The notes beneath the pieces were generated by a model. The model did not search any database. It had not been told where the DNA came from and saw nothing but the letters and a program-made list of their open reading frames with translations. Source: Nemophila menziesii (lineage: Eukaryota; Streptophyta; Magnoliopsida; Boraginales; Hydrophyllaceae). From it: a DNA stretch of 64,000 nt. Where the stretch lies: positions 11,243,001 through 11,307,000 of the forward strand of contig JARWIR010000010.1 in assembly GCA_029959085.1 (NCBI GenBank), in the 5' to 3' direction. Of the stretch, positions 45,095-59,039 are shown piece after piece. How positions within the stretch are numbered: position 1 is the stretch's first letter; each line of letters starts with the position of its first letter. Both the position numbers and the translations under genes were made by a program.

Positions 45095-46540
45095 TCTGAA
45101 TTGAAGCTTTTTCTTCTCTTAACTTCTCATTCTGCGCATGCATATTAATGGTCATAAGATACATAAAATTCTTCAGTTGTTGATCACCCACAACTCCTTC
45201 TTGAGGATATTGTGGTAAAGCCTTCTGAGCTAAAGCATCAGTATATGCATCACTAACAGGTTGTTGTGGAGAAGCGGGTTGATTATAATTCTGATTTCCC
45301 TGATATGGAACTTGACCTCTTGGTTGGAAAGATTTATTCTGGGGACGAGGTTGATAATGACCTAGATTAGCGGCCCCTTATGTATTTGAATACTGCATAC
45401 CCGGATGATTTATGTTACCAAATTGATAATTTCCTCGGTTGAATATGAAATAAATAGATGCTGGATTTCCTTCGCACTCTTCATGTATGATTTGTGACCC
45501 CACACTGTTGACAACCTTATGCTTCTTGCACTACATTTGTTGTGGCTAAATTTTTCTGCATCTCAAGCTTAATCTCTTTGATTTGATTTTCTAGTGCGGA
45601 CAATTGAGCTGAGTTTGCAATGTCTGCATCTAATCGAAACATACCTTTGGTATTTGTAATAGGAGCTCGCGAAAGTGGCAAAACTCCTTTCTGTTTTGAT
45701 AATGTTTTCCATACCTTCGGCAGCTTCTGCAAGATTCATGGACACGAAATTTATTTTTCCAAAATTATCTACCCTCAGCCTACTCTCTCTATTGATACCT
45801 TGATAAAATATAGCTAACTGTATAGACGGGGTGTAACCATGGAGTGGACATCTAGTTAACTTTTGTTGAAACCTTGTCCATGCGTCTCCTACTTCTTCTA
45901 CATTCTCTTGACAAAACTTCGCCAGCTCTCTTTGGTCTTTGAGTCTCATACTCTTTGGATAAATCTGGTTAAAGAATGTGGCTTGAAGTTCTGCCCATGT
46001 ATCAATTGTACCTGGTGGTTGTCTATCTAGCCAATCACCACCTTTGTCGGTCAGAAAGAACGAAAACATGTTACAATACAGTTGCTCGCGTGTAATGCCA
46101 GGAGTAACATAGGCATCACAAATCTACATGAACTTCTGAATCGCTCTTACCAAATCTTGAACTGCTGCACCACTATAGAGTCTGAAATTCTGAAATTGAC
46201 TGAGCATGCCCGGATCGGGCCTGAATTTGATATTCTGGATCTCTGGAGGACGATAACCTTATGGTTGAACATGAAACGGTGCTCCCAAGCCTGGGAGGTC
46301 TTGTTCAAATCTGTTTTGATTATTGTTATTGTTTCTGTTATCTCCTGGTGGTGGTTGTTGTTGGCCTACAGGTCGAAGTGGTGGAACTATAGGAATAATT
46401 GGTGGATCCACTTCTTGTTGTTGAATTTCTGCCATAGCTCTTCTTTGGTTACTTTCCTCTTGGATACGTCTGTTATAAGCTGTGGAGCTCCTTTCGGGCT
46501 CCGGGAGAGGAGGCCAGGGATGCACTGTTAAAACCTGAAA
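45095..46540 (-). pseudogene. gag of element C
   Basis: N-terminus 46540-46259 with RRIQEESNQRRAMAE and a Pro/Gln/Asn-rich part. After a stop, the capsid domain at 46069-45569 reads FFLTDKGGDWLDRQPPGTID, LQATFFNQIYPKSMRLKDQR and CPLHGYTPSIQLAIFYQGIN. Frameshifts near 45680 and 45530 disrupt the zinc-knuckle region, which otherwise resembles that of B. Nonfunctional copy. Confidence 0.75.
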
Positions 46541-46654
46541 GAGACTAAAGCAAACAAACAAGTGTAAATCTGGGAAAACTAAAAAAACTGACAAATAAAA
46601 TTAACTAAAAACTACTACTCGAAATAGATAACCCACACGCTAACGAGACACAAG

Positions 46655-46672
46655 TCCCGGGCAGCGGCGCCA
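46655..46672 (-). promoter_or_regulatory. primer-binding site of element C (tRNA-Asp type)
   Basis: In element sense TGGCGCCGCTGCCCGGGA, one change from that of B, six bases inside the LTR. Confidence 0.82.
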
Positions 46673-46678
46673 AAAATA

Positions 46679-47213
46679 TGGTGCCGCCTAGGGTGTGATA
46701 AAAATATGATAAATAAATTCGGAAAAAATGCACTAATCACCCTAGACAAGCACGGTACTGCAAGTATTACAGGACGTATGCAAGTTTTAATGATAAGAAG
46801 AATTTGTTCTCAGGGACTTAGTGTGTTACACGAATGAGCAAATAATCAGAGTAGCAATAATTAATTAAAAGACAGAAATTAAAGATGATTATGCTCAAAG
46901 TAATGAAATTGAAAGGCAATAAAATTAATATGAAAGAATATGAGATGAGAGAGTATAGCTCGGGTCTTGCTAGTATGCACTAATCCTTCTAATTCTTTCT
47001 ATCAATTTCAGTTTATAAGGGAGACAATAGCTCTTAGATATGTAGACAGGATTCTAAATTCCTACCTATACCAGGAAAGCGAATAGGTAGGTTACGCCAC
47101 AACCACGAGGTGACCTTAAATAGGGTTATCCTACGCCACTAGGTTCCTAAGCAGATATTTCCTTCAATTGGTGATTTGTGATTAAAACAAACCCTAATGA
47201 CTATCAAGTTAGG
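46679..47213 (-). repeat. 5' LTR of element C, truncated
   Basis: Matches the first 535 or so bases of 38529-40044 (plus-strand reading) and stops at ...CTATCAAGTTAGG where element D starts. The missing part should follow the right LTR of D outside the window. Confidence 0.85.
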
Positions 47214-48943
<1,730 letters not shown>

Positions 48944-48960
48944 AGACCCCAAACTCAAAC

Positions 48961-48979
48961 CTTTGTCGTCCCGACAAAG
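48961..48979 (-). other. PPT-adjacent stem-loop of element D
   Basis: A perfect 8-bp stem CTTTGTCG / CGACAAAG with a GGA loop (element sense), two bases from the PPT motif TTGAGTTTGGGGTCT (48946-48958 core). Confidence 0.72.
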
Positions 48980-49761
48980 TAAAATAAAAATATAGGCCTT
49001 TTAGGTGAACGCAGAAAGTAGAATCTAGAAAATACACCCAAAGCACAACTTAAAACAAATCTCATATAGTATGATCTAGGAATTAATATACACATACACA
49101 TATCATGCTAAATCAAACACAAAATAATATCAATCCAAAATTAATTTCACAATGCTAGAAGGTTACGCTTAGTACTTATCTCAAGATGGTGGCTATAGGG
49201 TGTTCAGCGATCCTTACTTGCTTTGAACGCTCTAATTAGCATACTTCCTATTAGTTGAATCACGGACTCATTATGTATCTAGGAATAACGAGGTCTTTAC
49301 GGTTTTAATATAGGCTTAGGGACGGTATGGTATGTATATTTGGTAAATTTGAAGTGAGCTTTTGGCTCTCTCTCCCATCAACAAACTGTCCAATAGCTTG
49401 AGTTTACACTCGAATATGTTCTTACTCAACCCATTTGACTCACTAATTTAGCGTCCCCAAATTAACCCAATAAGCACTAAAGATGTTCACATAATAATTT
49501 CCTCTTTTCCGGTCCAAATATATATTTTCATATGAAATTTCTTTTTTTCCTTTGTATAGCTATGACTCTCTTTTTGATGTTGAGATATCATGCTATTTTT
49601 TCTTAAAAAAAAATTCTTTTCATAACTTTTCATATATTTTTTTTTCATTTATTCTTACCCCGATAAAGGGTTACAATATAATCATTGTGAATCATCATAA
49701 AAATAGAACAGAGCATAATTGATAAGCTACCAAAAATCCCAACCCAATGTAAATTCCCATA

Positions 49762-49840
49762 ATAGTGGACCCACCACCCCAAACTCAAGCTCAAGACAGG
49801 AAGTCTCAGGATCGTGATTCAAGTGCGGGTCATATGGAAA
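49762..49840 (-). other. conserved 3' noncoding block of element D
   Basis: Almost identical to 112-190 of A, including CAAGACAGGAAGTCTCAGG. Exact 13-base motif at 49776-49788. Confidence 0.6.
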
Positions 49841-50364
49841 TACCTAATAATCTAAAGGGATATTGGCTATAATATGGCGACAAAAGAAAGGCTTAAAGGC
49901 TAAAAATTTGGCTAAGACGGATATAATTAAATTCAGTGATAGAAGGCCAAAAAGGATTCAAAGGGCTAACAAAAGAACTGCCTCTATCATTTTCTTATTT
50001 ACACAGATTGCCTTAGTTCATACTTAAGTGGGTTCTCTACTCATTTAGATCTCACGTTCTACAAACCACTCATTTTCCTTAAGTACAAGTTTACTTATTT
50101 TTCATTGTTTATTAATTCTTCCTATCAATTACCTCATATTTGCATGCAATCTAAGTGTGTTTTACACTAACACCTAAAGTCAACTATTTTCTATTATAAA
50201 TTCATAAAAATCATGCTTGATGGGGACATTTAAAACACTCTACAGTCAAACGCAACCCTTATATTAATTTTATTAAAAGCATGTAAAACACAAAAAATTG
50301 GGATGAGGCAACGAACCCCACCCCAAATAAAAAGTGAGTCGTGTCCCCACGACTTGGAAAAGAC

Positions 50365-50707
50365 TCAATAAATCAAATAAACAAATAAACAAATAAAACA
50401 AATGAGAAAAGGATAGGAAAATGTATTCGAACCAGCACAAATATGGTATCCATGATTGCGTGTAGGTTGAGCCCCTCTTGTTGCGTAGGTGGCATGTTGA
50501 ACATTGCTCGCTACACGTAATATGTCTTGCTTGAGCTCCAACTCTTTTGTGACTATTCCTATGGTTGTCAACACCTCTTCATGTTTATCCATCAAAATTT
50601 TCATTCTTTTAACTACATCTTTCAACACCAAAAGTAATAAGAGGATCTTCAACTTCTTCTTCCTTTTCATGGTATTCTTGACCTCCCAATCTTCGTCATC
50701 TCGATGA
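50365..50707 (-). pseudogene. reduced ORF3 of element D
   Basis: It starts MTKIGRSRIP at about 50700, then hits a stop. The open part 50670-50365 has a basic start, a coiled-coil-like VVKRMKILMDKHEEVLTTIG and VTKELELKQDILRVASNVQH, ending FSYPFLICF. This corresponds to the first few and the last roughly 90 residues of ORF3 of P, so the central domain has been deleted. An exact TTGAGTTTGGGGT motif (50708-50720) lies just before the start. Confidence 0.6.
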
Positions 50708-50877
50708 ACCCCAAACTCAAAACTTCAAATATTCAAAAACTAGAGAAGAGTTTTGAATTTTATTGTTTTGAGGTTTAATAATGAAGGATTATGGTGATAT
50801 ATGATATGGGTAACGATTAGGTAGTGGATTAGGGAATGTCTAATGAATAATATTGAAGCTTTGAGGAAGAGGCTTAA

Positions 50878-51232
50878 TGTTACCTATTAATTAAATAGTT
50901 AAGGTTTTAGACAAACCTCTTACGCAGCGGAAAAGATATCAGTGATTTTGCTTGGTGGTCTTGAAGCTCCAAACTGTGAAGAAGAAACTTTGTCTTCTCA
51001 ACCTAAGAGCTTGGATAATTTTGATCTTTGTGTTTTTGTTGTGTAAAGAAGAGAGAATATTATCAGAAGAAAGTTAATTCTAAAATAAACGTAAGTTAAC
51101 TTTTTATCTATGTCTTATAGATATAACTGTTTATTTCAACTATTAAAAGATACGTGGAACTCTTCCACTACCTCAACCACATCATGGGTGGTTAATAAAT
51201 AATTATTTATTTCTTTCTTTCATTCTCCCACT
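50878..51232 (-). repeat. 3' LTR of the copia element
   Basis: 355 bp. It is longer than the 5' copy because the latter lacks about 57 bp after CAGCGGAAAA. A PPT-like AGTGGGAGAA (minus) adjoins it at 51233. Confidence 0.9.
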
Positions 51233-52399
51233 CGCCCTTGCTGGGGTATAAATGTACTCTATTATCTCATTGTCTCATATCTTCTCATATACACACTCGT
51301 ATCAAAATATCATCATACTTGGCAAATAGGTCGTGCGACCGGCAAGCATACGAGCATATGTTACTAATAACCTATTAGGGTACATAGTTTCTCAAATAAA
51401 TCTTATTCCTTACATATCTTGCAGTACCCCAGACTAACAATATGTTGTATCACATTATAGTAACTATGACCCCTTCAACTTTATATCACACCTTCTATGT
51501 GAAAAAGAGTTCACTGTCATTTCGTTTATGTGTCTCACTATCATGTTATAGTCCATATTGACTTACATGATCGGTTAACCTGCAAGCAAACATTTGATAC
51601 ACAATTCTAGTCTTCCCTTTACACTTATATCCTTTTATATTAATTAGGTTGCTTTCCCAAACATACCCCATTAGACCGAATCATTCATGATCATTGGTAA
51701 TGTGTTCAAAGTAGCATACACCTAATCAAGATATCAAGATATAGTCAAAAGTAATAAGGGCACAAATCATAGGTATCACACAGTGAAGAAACATGGATCA
51801 ATTCTTCACTTCCTTTTGGTTGAAAGCACACGTGTTATGGTATTATTTGTATATCTCAAATTGTATGTCACAATTTTACAAATACCATACAGATATATAA
51901 TTAGACAAGCCTCGTTTGCCTAAGATGAATTTTTCGATCGATCAACCCTTCTATGAAATCAATCAAGCAATTCATATCTGGCTATTATATACTAAGTCGA
52001 TAGTGGGATCTACTTCGATCATAATATAAGCTTAACATGGTTTATCCATGTTTATGATATCATATTAACACTTAGTTAAGGCGACTATCTTAACTCAACT
52101 TATCTTAAGGGTTCTTTACTACTATGAGTTAGTCTCATCTTTGCTCACTTCTTATGCCAAAGGCGATTCCGCGTGTAACAGGGCCAATCTCAGTCTATAG
52201 GACATACATACTTACAAAATCACACGCAATATATAATACATATCAAACATGATATTTAAAAATAAACAGTTAAATAAACATACTAATGGAAATATAGAAT
52301 GCACGTAAACTAGCAATAATTCATACATTATATCTTACATAATCCTATAGATCTAACATGATCCATGAATACATCCCTTGGGATAGCCTTTGTGAATGG
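51233..52399 (-). other. 3' noncoding region of the copia element
   Basis: AT-rich and with no ORF of note. It starts with the PPT-like purine run at the LTR and runs to the end of the RNase H coding. Confidence 0.5.
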
Positions 52400-52871
52400 A
52401 TTAGCAAGCATATTATGTGTGGGTATATATTACAAAGTAACATCCTTTTGTCTAATTATGTCTCTAACGAAGTTATACTTTATATCAATGTGTTTGGTCT
52501 TGCTGTGATATTTTGGATCTTTCACATACCATTGCAGCTTGACTATCACAATATATTGTAATTGGACTCCCACTATCACTAGAGAATCCTAAATGTTCAA
52601 AGAACCTTTTTAACCAAACATCCTCTTGAACCGCAGCTGAGCAAGCTACAAACTCAGGTTCCATCTTTAACAAAGCTACACAGGTTTGTTTCTTGCTACT
52701 CCATGAAATTGCGCTACTATTTAGCAAGAATACATAACCTGAAGTGGATTTACGTCCATCTATATCACCAGCCCAATCAGCGTCTGTATATCCCTCTAGG
52801 CGTAATCTATCTCCTTGAAAGCATAAGGCATGATCTTTGGTGCCTTTTAGGTATCTCAATATCCTTTTCAT
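52400..52871 (-). pseudogene. copia RNase H
   Basis: An open stretch from 52871 with MKRILRYLKGTKDHALCF, then GYTDADWAGDIDGRKSTSGY, ISWSSKKQT, LKMEPEFVA (usually EAEYVA) and ITIYCDSQAAM. These are the order and spacing of the copia RNase H. Frame is lost after about 52485, where the conserved KHIDIKYNF-type end continues in another frame. Confidence 0.82.
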
Positions 52872-53201
52872 AGCTTTCCAATGCTTTTGTCCAGGGTTCT
52901 ATTGAAAACGACTAACTAAACCTACTGTATAACATGTATCTGGTCTCGTACACATCATAACATACATAAGACTACCAATGGCACTAGAATATGGTACTGT
53001 TGACATTTACTGTTTCTATTCTGTAGTACTAGGACACATGTCGAGAGTTAAGTTTATTCCCTTTGCTATAGGAGTGTCAATGGCATTGCACGTAGTCATA
53101 CCAAAGCTCTCAAGTACATTCATGATGTAAGGTTCTTGAGATAGAGATAATAGTCTTCTAGACCTATCTTTGTGAATCTTAACACCAAGAATATAATTTG
53201 C

Positions 53202-54150
53202 TTATCCCATATCTTTTATATTGAATTGAGAAGCTAGCCACTCCTTATTTTCTTGAATAAACTCTTTATCATTCCCAGCTAGTAGGATGTCATCCACATA
53301 TAGAGATAAAATCATGAAATTTTTCTTGGAACGTTTAATATAAACACAGTGGTCTTCACTTATCATCTCAAATCCATTTGACGATATGACTTCATGAAAT
53401 CTCAAATACCCCTGTCTCAAGGCTTGCTTAAGACCATAGATTGATTTCAACAATCTACATACTGTATTCTCTTGATCTTTTGCAATGAAACCCGAGGGTT
53501 GTTCCATGAAAATTACCTCTTCCAAATATCTATTTAAAAATGCAGTTTTAACATCCATTTGGTGCAACTCCAGATCGAGATGCGCCACTATATCTAAAAT
53601 AAGACGTATTGAGGTAAATCTAACAACAAGAGAAAAAGTTTCCTCAAAATCTATTCCTTCCCGTTGAGTATAGCCTTTCGCTACCAAGCGAGCTTTATAC
53701 CTGTCAATGGAATTGTAAGGTTTCCTCTTTATTTTGAGAACCCATTTGTTCCCAATTGCCTTACGTCCTTCGGGAGATTAATCAGTTCCCATACCTAGTT
53801 TTTCTTCATCGACTCCATTTCTTCTTCCATTGATTTTATCCATTCATTCTTAGCAGGACATGAAAGTGCTTCATTAACTGTTTGAGGTTCTTCTTCCTCT
53901 TGTGGAGTTATCATAAAGAATTATCCTTCGATTTCAAATCGAAGACGAGGAACTAAACCTCTAGCACTTCTCTTAAGTCAAGAATCTTAAGAAATAGGAT
54001 TACTAGATGATGCAATGGTTTCTTCCGTCTCAAGATGTAGAGGAGTGTCCGGCTCTATTTCTTGAGTATGTGTTACCTCATCAAGTATCACATTTGTTTG
54101 CATATCATCTTCCTGAAACTCATTTAATTCACATAAGATGGAATTTCTGT
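53202..54150 (-). pseudogene. copia reverse transcriptase
   Basis: The open stretch 53687-53202 has MVAKGYTQREGIDFEETFSL, MDVKTAFLNRYLEEVIFMEQ, LKSIYGLKQALRQ and LYVDDILLAGND, with the YVDD active site intact. Upstream (to 54150) the region between integrase and RT is broken by several stops. The region between 53202 and the RNase H start is also broken. Confidence 0.85.
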
Positions 54151-54154
54151 CAAC

Positions 54155-55032
54155 CTAACCTCTGCTAGGAAAATTATTCTCTAAGAATGTAACATCTCGT
54201 GACTCAATTTCAGTAAGACCCACATCGTTATGTTCACCAATAAACACATATCCTTTAGAGTGATCTGGATATCTAATAAAGATACACTTCTTTCCTCTTG
54301 GACCTAACTTCCCATACTTATGAGATAGATCATGAACATAACCTGCTGACCCCCAAGGTCGCAAGTATGACATATTAGGTTTCCTACCTGTCTATAGTTC
54401 ATGAGGAGTTGATGGAATAGTCTTTGTGGGTACTCGGTTAAGTATATAACAGGCGGTAATCAAGGAATCTCCCCAAAATATATTGGATGATTTGCTTGTG
54501 CCATCATAGACCTAACAATTTCTAGGAGTGTTCTATTCCTCCTTTCAACCACACCATTCTGTTGTGGTGTTCTAGGAATTGTAAGTTGCCTTACTATCCC
54601 TTTTTCATCACACAGTTCTTTAAATTGATTAGATAGATATTCACGACCACAATCGGTTCTTAGGTTTTTCACCTTCCTCTCTAACTGATTTTCCAGTTCA
54701 TTGATAAATGTTATAAAACATTTCAACGCTTCAGATTTGTGAGAAATCAGATAGACATAACCAAACCTAGTGAAATCATCTATAAAAGTGATGAAATAAC
54801 GTTCCCCATGTCTAGTTTGAACACTCATTGGGCCACATATGTCTGAATGAATTACTTGTAATGGGTACTCGACTTGTTTAGCCTTTCCAAATGGTTTTCG
54901 TTTTGCTTTACTTGCTAGACAATTTTCACAAGTTGGTAAGTCGACTTTAGTCAATGAACCCAAAAGGTTCGCCTTAGTCAACAAATTCATACGGTCTTGT
55001 CCAATTTGACCTAATCTAGCATGCCATACATT
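54155..55032 (-). pseudogene. copia integrase
   Basis: The zinc-binding part starts HARLGQIGQDRMNLLTKA and has CENC. The core (54990-54460) carries HSDICGPM (D), LRTDCGREYL (D) and PRTPQQNGVVERRNRTLLE (E), so the catalytic triad is present. The C-terminal GKKCIFIRYPDHSKGYV region is at 54373-54155, after a stop near 54395. It would insert the cDNA into chromosomes. Confidence 0.87.
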
Positions 55033-55596
55033 TTATTCTACATTAGAATTACTAGAAGAATAAGTATTTGTAGAAAAGCAACTACTTACATAATAACTAT
55101 TAAACGAGTTATCATCATCTAGTACAATTGAACCATGTGAAATAAAACTAGAACCATAATACTTAGCGTCATAATAGATATCTACGTGTTTGTTATGAAA
55201 ATGCAAATTAAAACCTAATCCTAGAAGAACAGTGACCGGGACTAAGTTCTGTCGAATGTCAGGTGCGTAAAGTACATCATGCGTGTAGAAGGTTTGACCA
55301 CCTCGCAAGTTCAACTTGCAAGTGCCAACTCCTCTGACTTCAACTTTATTGTTGTCTCCTACATATATTTACCTTGATCCCTCTGGAATCCGACGGTACT
55401 CTACATATGCCTCTCGGTCTTTGGCTACATGGCATGTCACTCCTGAATTCACATTCCACAAAGGATTTGAATCAACTAGCAATACAGTACTGGTAACATA
55501 AGTAAAATTACAAGAAGTAAATGACATTGCTACCTTTCTAGGCTCGCTGCACTCGCGAGCGAAGTGACCCAATTTGTCACGGTTAAAGCATTTCAT
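55033..55596 (-). pseudogene. copia zinc knuckle and protease
   Basis: 55596 onward reads MKCFNRDKLGHFARECSEP, a CCHC knuckle whose second Cys is Arg. The protease follows with LWNVNSGVTCHV, where the catalytic DSG is NSG, so it is inactive. LYAPDIRQNLVPVTVLLGLG marks the end of the protease and the start of the integrase pre-domain. Confidence 0.78.
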
Positions 55597-56373
55597 CTAA
55601 CTCTTGTCTTTCTTCTTATGGAAATGTTTTCCCTTATTGTTACCACCCTTCTTGTTCTTCTTGGAAACATGCTCATTTCCGTTCTTCTTCCCATTGTTCT
55701 TGCGCTTATTGCTAGAAACTTTGTGGGAACTTGACTCACCAACATAAGCCTGGCCTTGAGGCTTAATTTCATCTAGACGTTCATCTTCCAATGTCACATG
55801 ACGAGCATCATCGTCAAAGGTTTTGATGTTGTCATTGTGAGTCAAGTTTATCTTCAAATTCTCCCAGTTATTTGGAAGAGATTGGGTCAAACTTTGAACC
55901 TGTTGTTCATCAGTAAGGTTATGACATGCATTCTTAAGTTCCCTAATCATGTTAGACATCTCTCGGAGATGTTGTTGCATGGTTTGATTAGGCTTCTTCT
56001 TGTAAGTGTCAAACTTAATGGTCAATTGACGCAACTTAGTCACAGTCGTACCCGCATACTTCTCCTTAAGAGCATTCTACATTTCGTGAGCAGTGAGGTG
56101 TCGTTGACATTCATAGGCAAGATCGTCATTCATGGAGCCTATCAAGATGCCTCTTGCAGTGGAATCTTTCTTTTTCCACTTCTCATAAGCCTCCATGTCC
56201 CTTCTGTTTTGAGTTGTGTTGCCTTCCTCAGGCTGAGCCATGACGTTGTTAACAGCCTCAAGAACATCTTGCTCTTCTAGAACATAGTGTATCTTGAACT
56301 TCCAAAGGTTATAGTTCTCACCATTCATCTTTTCTCCTTTGCTAAGATCAGCAATGATGGTTTTCGATGCCAT
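55597..56373 (-). pseudogene. copia gag
   Basis: The Met at 56373 starts MASKTIIADLSKGEKMNGEN followed by YNLWKFKIHYVLEEQDVLEA, a UBN2/gag type start. A TAG at 56077 replaces Trp or a similar residue (HLTAHEM*NALKEKY). From 56043 it continues MQQHLREMSNMIRELKNACH and LTQSLPNNWENLK, then a Lys/Asn-rich basic tail, with another stop at 55597 before the zinc knuckle. Confidence 0.82.
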
Positions 56374-56947
56374 TTTCTCTATAAAGTAAGGGATTTCCAT
56401 TAATATCATACATTTATTTAACAACTCTATGCTATTAATGCAAATGGAATGAATAAGAAAGATAACAAAATAAGTGATAAAGAAAGTTCACTATGTTCCC
56501 AATCATGAACCACCATATTTTGTTTGTCTTAACCATTCAATCAATTTCATTAACTGCAAAATTAAGTTCTTCAAGAACTCCCACTTACTCTAACATAACT
56601 AGAGCGAAAATGTATGAAAATAAACAACTAACACATTTAAATCAAATAAACAAGTTGAATTCATACATAATGAAAATACATGTTCGATAAGCAAATAACT
56701 GAATTAATAACAAAGACTAACATTTGAAACGAACTGCCAAATAAACTACCTAACAAAAATAAACAAATTATATACAACAATCACTCGTATCTCGTTTTTG
56801 AAGGAATCGATTTTTCATAACCCTCTTTTATATAGAGACGTATCAGATCATACTTAGTAAGCGACATTTGAAAAAACTTGTAGGCCTTTTAAAATGATCC
56901 CACATATGAGATTCAGTGAAGGCATATACTATCCAACCATATGTTTT

Positions 56948-57331
56948 TTATCTCCTACCCACATAAATTCCGGGATTCACATTCCTCCATAAATCACGGA
57001 GATCTTTCCTCAAGTCTTTCGGCAAAGTCCTGAGAAGGGCATCAACCTTGTCATCCTCATTCATATGGTAGGCATATTTGATGATACCTTGTATCATATC
57101 GTTTACAATCTTCACGTGTTGTATTAAAGAATGTGATTATTTCATCTTATAATTTCGAAGTCTCATTATTTTGTTTTTCAAATCTTCCCTTTGTCCATCT
57201 GAATCGGGTTCTTTGGCGGTGTAGACCAATTTTTCTTTATTAGTATTCCTTATGTTCTTGTAATCAGTCATGTAGTTCATCAACAGGTCGAGTCTGAATG
57301 CTCGTAATCCCGGGGATCGTATAATCATCAT
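56948..57331 (-). pseudogene. extra ORF in the copia leader
   Basis: Between PBS and gag an open frame runs from the ATG at 57331 to a TAA at 56948, with a single internal TAA (57137) and about 127 codons in total. It has MMIIRSPGLRAFRLDLLMNY, later VNDMIQGIIKYAYHMNEDDK and ALLRTLPKDLRKDLRDLW. It is charged, looks helical, and matches no family I know. It could be a captured host fragment, an accessory ORF of this copia lineage, or part of an older gag-like sequence. Confidence 0.5.
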
Positions 57332-57942
57332 TTTTCTCTATATAGAGAAATTAAGAACAAAAAAAATTCACCACCTTTTTGAATTAAAATTAATACATCA
57401 ACAAAAATTGGGTATAAATGAATCATATATTCTTTTTAAGTAACACCAGATTGTATAGAACAAGTGGTTAGGCTATTAGTCTTTGGTAGAATTAGTTAGT
57501 ATTCGAAACCCCCCACATGCAAAATAATTTTACTATTCTTAAATAGGTCCGAAAAATAAATAAATAAATCGGCCCAAAAATGTAAAAATAGGCTCGGCCC
57601 AAAAAAATCAGAACTCGGCCTAAAAAAAATCATCGCAAAAAAAAAATTGGGTTGGGCATAGTCACAATTCTGGGCTGAGCAAGTTAAGTTCACTAGGAGA
57701 CTAGATAATTATACTCGGCCCAAAATACAGTCAGGATTTATAGGCCCAATAGAATAATTAAAACAGGCCTCCTAAACATAAATAATATAGGCAGACCTAA
57801 TAACGATATATGATACAAAAAATATCTTCATCTTCCCTCTTCAAATAGTTCGACAAAAAAAAAATTAAGCAAAAAAAGTTACTTTTTTTATGTGCATGAA
57901 TCGAAAGAAATACAAAGAAGGAAATATTATTCAGGTAACAAC

Positions 57943-57954
57943 GCTCTGATACCA
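57943..57954 (-). promoter_or_regulatory. primer-binding site of the copia element (initiator tRNA-Met)
   Basis: In element sense TGGTATCAGAGC, the standard plant Ty1/copia primer site, two bases from the 5' LTR. Confidence 0.92.
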
Positions 57955-57956
57955 AT

Positions 57957-58254
57957 TGTTACCTGTTAATTAAATAGTTAAGGTTTTAGACAAACCTCTT
58001 ATACAGCGGAAAATATAACTTTTTCTTCACAACCTAAGAGCCTGGAGAATTTTGATCCTTGTGTTTTTGTTGTGTAGAGAAAAGAGAAGATTATCAGAAG
58101 AAAGTTAATTCTAAAATAAACGTAAGTTAACTTTTTATCTCTGTCTTATAGAAACAACTGTTTATTTCAAGTATAAAAAATATATGTGGAACTCTTCCAC
58201 TACCTCCACCACATCATGGGTGGTTAATAAATAATTATTTATTTCTTTCTTTCA
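57957..58254 (-). repeat. 5' LTR of the copia element
   Basis: 298 bp, aligned with 50878-51232 except for a deletion of about 57 bp. TATA-like CTATAAGA on the minus strand near 58144-58151. Confidence 0.9.
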
Positions 58255-58469
58255 TTTAAGGTTAAGGGGGAAGATTTCTTTGTGATCTTGAATGACTTTG
58301 GTGTTGGATGTGTGTTTGGAATGGATTAGGAGGAAGGATTTAATGTTCTTGGGTGTTGTAGTGGTATGGTGCAGGTATATAATGGGTTAGGGGTCGTTCA
58401 TAATGAAATCTTGCAGGAGAGGCTAGGTTAAAAAGGAGGAAAATAGGGTTTTGATAAGGTTTTGGGGAA

Positions 58470-58830
58470 AATCCCGCTGGTCGGGTCGGCATATTGGTCA
58501 GATGACCGGCTAGCCGGTCCCATACCGCGTCGAAATTCTCCCCTCGGTAGAAAATCCGTGTCATATACCCGTGGCGTCGCCTTATTTTTTTCGACACCGC
58601 GGGCCGGCTAGCCGGACCTCTAGAGGTAGCTTCGTCAAAAAACCCAATTCCAAAAACCCGTGACCACTCTTTTCCACCGCCGGCATAGCGCTCCCCTAAC
58701 CGGTATACCGGTCAGGCGCTTTTAATTTCTTCTCGTCTCGGCAAAATACCCGAGTCAAAGACCCGAGACCGCCCTTTTTCCTCCACTTTCATACCGGTCA
58801 TATGAACGGCTAGCCGGCCAGTGCTGCAGA
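58470..58830 (-). repeat. palindromic repeat block of element D
   Basis: Words GACCGGCTAGCCGGTCC, GGGCCGGCTAGCCGGACC, AACCGGTATACCGGTCAGG and GAACGGCTAGCCGGCCAG alternate with CTCGGTAGAAAATCCGTG and CTCGGCAAAATACCCGAG spacers. It lies between the protease stop and ORF3, as in A, C and P. An exact TTGAGTTTGGGGT motif sits upstream at 58855-58867. Confidence 0.75.
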
Positions 58831-59039
58831 TTTATCTTTTTTTCGTTCCTTAGCACCCCAAACTCAATTCCTGCACCATTAACACACAACCCTTTTAATT
58901 TCTTTTAAAAGTAAACACTAAGACATGACACTTACTTAGAATTATACACTAGGAATTAGAAAACATAAATCAATAAACTAATATACAATTGAAATAACTT
59001 TTGTTTAACGTCGTTATGCTCGACGTGTTACCTCACGTA

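Larger units (their letters stand above)
38529..47213 (-). mobile_element. non-autonomous Athila-like element C (5' LTR cut by element D)
   Basis: 3' LTR 38529-40044; PBS 46655-46672; 5' LTR from 46679, broken at 47213 where element D begins. Between them lie gag, protease with integrase-like tail, palindromic block and ORF3 in the same order as in B, with no RT or integrase core. It is a sister family to B: the proteins align throughout but LTR and coding sequence differ clearly. It carries more stops than B. The left flank is CTTAA; the matching right copy would lie beyond D, outside the window. Confidence 0.85.
50878..58254 (-). mobile_element. Ty1/copia element nested in D
   Basis: LTRs at 50878-51232 and 57957-58254 (TGTTACCT...TTTCTTTCA). 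The target duplication is CTTAA (50873-50877) against TTTAA (58255-58259), one base changed. The PBS GCTCTGATACCA at 57943-57954 is the complement of the initiator tRNA-Met site TGGTATCAGAGC. The domain order gag, protease, integrase, RT, RNase H is that of Ty1/copia. Each gene carries stops, so it is inactive. It has an unusually long leader (about 1.5 kb) with an extra ORF and a 1.1-kb 3' noncoding region. Confidence 0.92.
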
